Source: Bacillus paramycoides
GTDB lineage: Bacteria > Bacillota > Bacilli > Bacillales > Bacillaceae_G
Length of the DNA: 64,000 nt
Direction: 5' to 3'
Assembly (NCBI RefSeq): GCF_001884235.1
Contig: NZ_MAOI01000112.1
Span: forward strand, 1-64,000
Below the pieces are notes generated by a model. That model worked only from the letters and a program-made list of their open reading frames with translations, did not search any database and was not told the origin of the DNA. This document shows positions 61,540 through 64,000 of the stretch, in pieces (position 1 is the stretch's first letter; every line of letters begins with the position of its first letter). The translations under genes and the position numbers were made by a program.

Positions 61540-62397
61540 CTATTTTTCTGATACGTCTCCTGATCGGGCTGTCCTTCCTGGACGCTTTACACCAGTTGTT
61601 TCTGTTGAATAAGAAGCTTCAATTATAGCACTTGGATCTACAGAGAGAACGAGATCTTTCATTTTTGGATAAATGAAACGGTTTGTAATACAATAAATGA
61701 TTCTCTGATGCTCACCTAAAAAACCACCTTCTCCATGTAGATACGTAACAGACAGTTGCAATTCTTTCATAAGCAGTTCGCCAATTTCTTTATTTTTATT
61801 CGAAATAATCATGACGCTCTTTCCTTGATTAATACCGTCTAATATGAAATCTATCATTTTCGTAACAATATAGAAAATTGCTAATGAGAACATCGCTTGC
61901 TCAATTGAAAATAAAATAGCAACAAATACAAAAATAACTGCATTTACAGCAAGTAAAAATGTACTAATTGGTACTTTAAAATGCTTATTCATCCAAACAG
62001 CTAACATTTCTGATCCGTCAATTGCTCCGCCCATTTTTACAACGATCCCAACACCAACTCCAAATAGAACTCCTCCGTAAAGTACAATTAATAATTCCGA
62101 AGTTGTAATTGCTGGAAATGGTTTTAAATAAATCAATCCGAGTGTTGTAACAACATTTGCATAAGACGTACGGATAAAGAACTTCTTTCCCATTACTTTT
62201 GCAGTAAATAATAAAATAGGAATATTAAGTCCTAAAAACACTCCGTAAAGCGGTAATCCTGCAACCTTATTTGCCATAATAGCAATCGCAGTTACCCCTC
62301 CGTCCACTAGTCCATTAGGCGCTAAAATAAGTTCTAGTGAACCAGCTACAATAATAGATCCAATTGTTAATAATACGTATTCGAATACTTTTTTCAT
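61540..62397 (-). CDS. YitT-family membrane protein
   Basis: The 285-residue protein has five or six membrane helices (for example VLLTIGSIIVAGSLELIL) and a C-terminal DUF2179 domain (SVTYLHGEGGFLGEHQRII). NGLVDGGVTAIAIM and GGAIDGSEMLAVWMNK are family motifs. YitT proteins are common in Firmicutes and of unknown transport role. Confidence 0.88.
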   Translation of the reverse strand: MKKVFEYVLLTIGSIIVAGSLELILAPNGLVDGGVTAIAIMANKVAGLPLYGVFLGLNIPILLFTAKVMGKKFFIRTSYANVVTTLGLIYLKPFPAITTSELLIVLYGGVLFGVGVGIVVKMGGAIDGSEMLAVWMNKHFKVPISTFLLAVNAVIFVFVAILFSIEQAMFSLAIFYIVTKMIDFILDGINQGKSVMIISNKNKEIGELLMKELQLSVTYLHGEGGFLGEHQRIIYCITNRFIYPKMKDLVLSVDPSAIIEASYSTETTGVKRPGRTARSGDVSEK

Positions 62398-62622
62398 TCA
62401 TTACCCCCAAAACATATATATTTTCTTAGTATTATTTTAACGTAATTTTTCTGTAAATACAAAGAAATCGGCTTATATACACATATTTTTCACCTTTTTG
62501 GTAATTCTTATGTAGCATTGCTAGCTTTCATTCAGAAATAATTACAATCCTAAATCCCCCTCATACTTACATTATGTTATATAATTAGTTTATCGAATTT
62601 ACAGAATAAAAGGAGAATTCGC

Positions 62623-63502
62623 ATGTTACAACAACTATTCACTTCCCCCATCCTATCCGCCCAAGCACTACATCCAGGCTATGACGACCATGCAAGCGAT
62701 GTGTTTCTCGTAAAAACAGAGACTGAAGAAGTCATTGTTCGCTCTTCAAAAATGACTGAGGAACCAAACGATGATTTTTGGTGGGGATGCCAAAACCTAT
62801 TTGGAATTGATCCAAGAAATGTACATCATTTAGAAACGATACACACATTATTGAAAAAAGCATACTACCTTACCCATCCCGACTATTTTACAAAAACATG
62901 TTTTAGATGGACGAGAGTATGTTATCGCCGAAAAACTAGCAGGAAGTACGCTGCAATTATTTATCGGACAACCTGATTCTATTTTATTCAGCCTTGGAAA
63001 AGGACTAGCAGAGATTCATTCATTTAAAGCTAATTTCATAGGAAACCCTTCTGGTACTTTCCAAGTGCCACTTAAAAAATTTAAGTCTCACATTTTAAAA
63101 GTAAGTAGCGACCTTGTGAATATGTTTTATTCCGATAATATGAGCATACATAACACATTTCATACTTTTGAATCACAGCTCTCTTCCTTATCCATACCAA
63201 AGGAATCTACACTCGTTTTAATTGATATGGATCCTACTCAGTTTTTATCAAATGGTCAATCCATTACTGGTTTAGTAGATACAGAAGCTTATGCAATTGC
63301 TCCACGAGAGTTCGATTTTATCGGATTAGAATATGTACTTACAGAAAAAGAGGCACGTGCTTTTAAACAAGGTTATGAGACCATTATATCCATTCCTCGT
63401 CTTGAAGAATGTAGACAACCCTATCGATATTTATATCGCTTATTATCTGTTCAAGGGAGTGTGGAGTTAGAAAAGTGGTTACGTCATCCATCCTATTTTT
63501 AA
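62623..63502 (+). pseudogene. Aminoglycoside/choline kinase-like (APH fold) gene with a frameshift
   Basis: The first frame (62623 on, GGAG site) begins MLQQLFTSPILSAQALHPGY and reaches a run of six A at 62854-62859. The family sequence then continues in the next frame: LPIPTILQKHVLDGREYVIA, then LAGSTLQLFIGQP, and ends LRHPSYF. One extra A explains the break. The ATP-grip and C-terminal catalytic portions are in separate frames, so it is probably inactive unless frameshifting or phase variation restores it. Confidence 0.7.
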
Positions 63503-63525
63503 AAACGATTGCGAGGGATTATGAA

Positions 63526-64000
63526 ATGAATATTGAAAAAAAGAAATCTTTAACAGCAAACGAAATTCAGCATATGAAAGATTTAGCTCATATTTGCGGA
63601 CAACACGATCAAATTGATTATTCGTCAGATTTACATGTAAACTTTTTAACTGCTCGTAATAAAGACGAGATAAATGATTTTCTATTTTATAATAATACTC
63701 AATTAATTGGTGCATTAAGTATGTATGACTTTGAAAGACCAACTAAACTGGAGTTAATAGGATTTGTTCATCCAAACTATAGAAAACAACATATAGGCAC
63801 TACCCTTTTACAAACTGCAATGAAAGAAATACAAAAAAGAGAAGCAGATGAAGCCCTTCTTATAATTAATGGTGACTCTATTTCAGGGAAATCATTTGCA
63901 AAACAAATGAACTTGCCTTATTTATATAGTGAGTACGGTATGGAATTCAAAACAAACGAAACACAAAAAACACTGAAAAATAATATTAACCTTACCGTTG
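63526..64000 (+). CDS. GNAT-family N-acetyltransferase (3' end outside window)
   Basis: The frame begins MNIEKKKSLTANEIQHMKDL at 63526 and stays open to the window edge (158 codons). An internal match to the acetyl-CoA motif is HPNYRKQHIGTTLLQTAMKE. A second GNAT-like half may follow outside. GAGGGAT precedes the ATG. The substrate is unknown. Confidence 0.75.
   Translation, partial: MNIEKKKSLTANEIQHMKDLAHICGQHDQIDYSSDLHVNFLTARNKDEINDFLFYNNTQLIGALSMYDFERPTKLELIGFVHPNYRKQHIGTTLLQTAMKEIQKREADEALLIINGDSISGKSFAKQMNLPYLYSEYGMEFKTNETQKTLKNNINLTV

Overview
The window is low-GC chromosomal DNA from a Bacillus cereus group bacterium. The evidence is strong GGAGG-type ribosome binding sites, SpoVS and GerW sporulation genes, a Bacillus-type FNR with a C-terminal cysteine cluster, a nar/nir/moa cluster of the kind known in B. 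cereus, and a MITE-like repeat resembling the B. cereus group bcr elements. No rRNA or tRNA genes were seen.

Bases 1-6000 are accessory DNA: the 3' end of an AHH-nuclease toxin with its Imm11-type immunity gene, a frameshifted phage endolysin relic, a DivIC/FtsB-like protein, SpoVS, a secreted lipase with a candidate cre box, and small unknown genes. Bases 6200-7200 encode a membrane protein with a long repeat coiled coil and an Excalibur domain.

Bases 7230-28650 are an anaerobic nitrate/nitrite respiration island. It holds ric (Fe-S repair), a Crp/Fnr-type regulator, nirBD with the siroheme genes (SUMT-HemD fusion, sirohydrochlorin chelatase, precorrin-2 dehydrogenase), the Moco genes moaA-moeB-moeA-moaE-moaD leading into narK, fnr, and narGHJI. 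Four promoters (ric, nirB, moaA, narG) carry a TGTGA-N6-TCACA-like box whose centre lies about 41.5 bp before the inferred start, the expected position for FNR activation. Together these genes would carry nitrate to nitrite to ammonium in the absence of oxygen, with cofactor synthesis co-regulated. moaC, mobA and mobB are not in the window.

Bases 28670-32160 are a relic zone with two toxin tails, each followed by an immunity-like gene, a membrane-anchored unknown, an endolysin tail, an integrase tail and a truncated glutathione peroxidase. Bases 32580-36980 are a MoxR/DUF58/transglutaminase operon. Next come an intact gpx (again abutting an integrase tail), small membrane proteins, an MBL hydrolase, and an ECF sigma/anti-sigma pair with a MITE-like element upstream.

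Bases 41500-51600 are mostly housekeeping or accessory metabolism: quinone oxidoreductase, a phospholipase-C-like protein, VOC, a sugar isomerase, a DEAD-box helicase, fhs, a methyltransferase and GerW. Bases 51690-54870 are another decay zone with a broken GNAT gene, a WXG100/LXG-type polymorphic toxin broken by two ochre codons and a frameshift, a DUF6572-like immunity gene, and a glycine-rich toxin tail with a two-TM putative immunity protein. Bases 55000-64000 hold several GNATs, a cupin, a 2H phosphoesterase, an SdpI-like protein, a phosphoesterase, a MocR regulator, a YitT protein and a frameshifted kinase gene. The window ends inside a GNAT gene.

The main unexplained pattern is the repeated association of gpx 3' ends with integrase tails and a direct repeat. 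The second is the density of inactivated toxin tails beside intact immunity genes.
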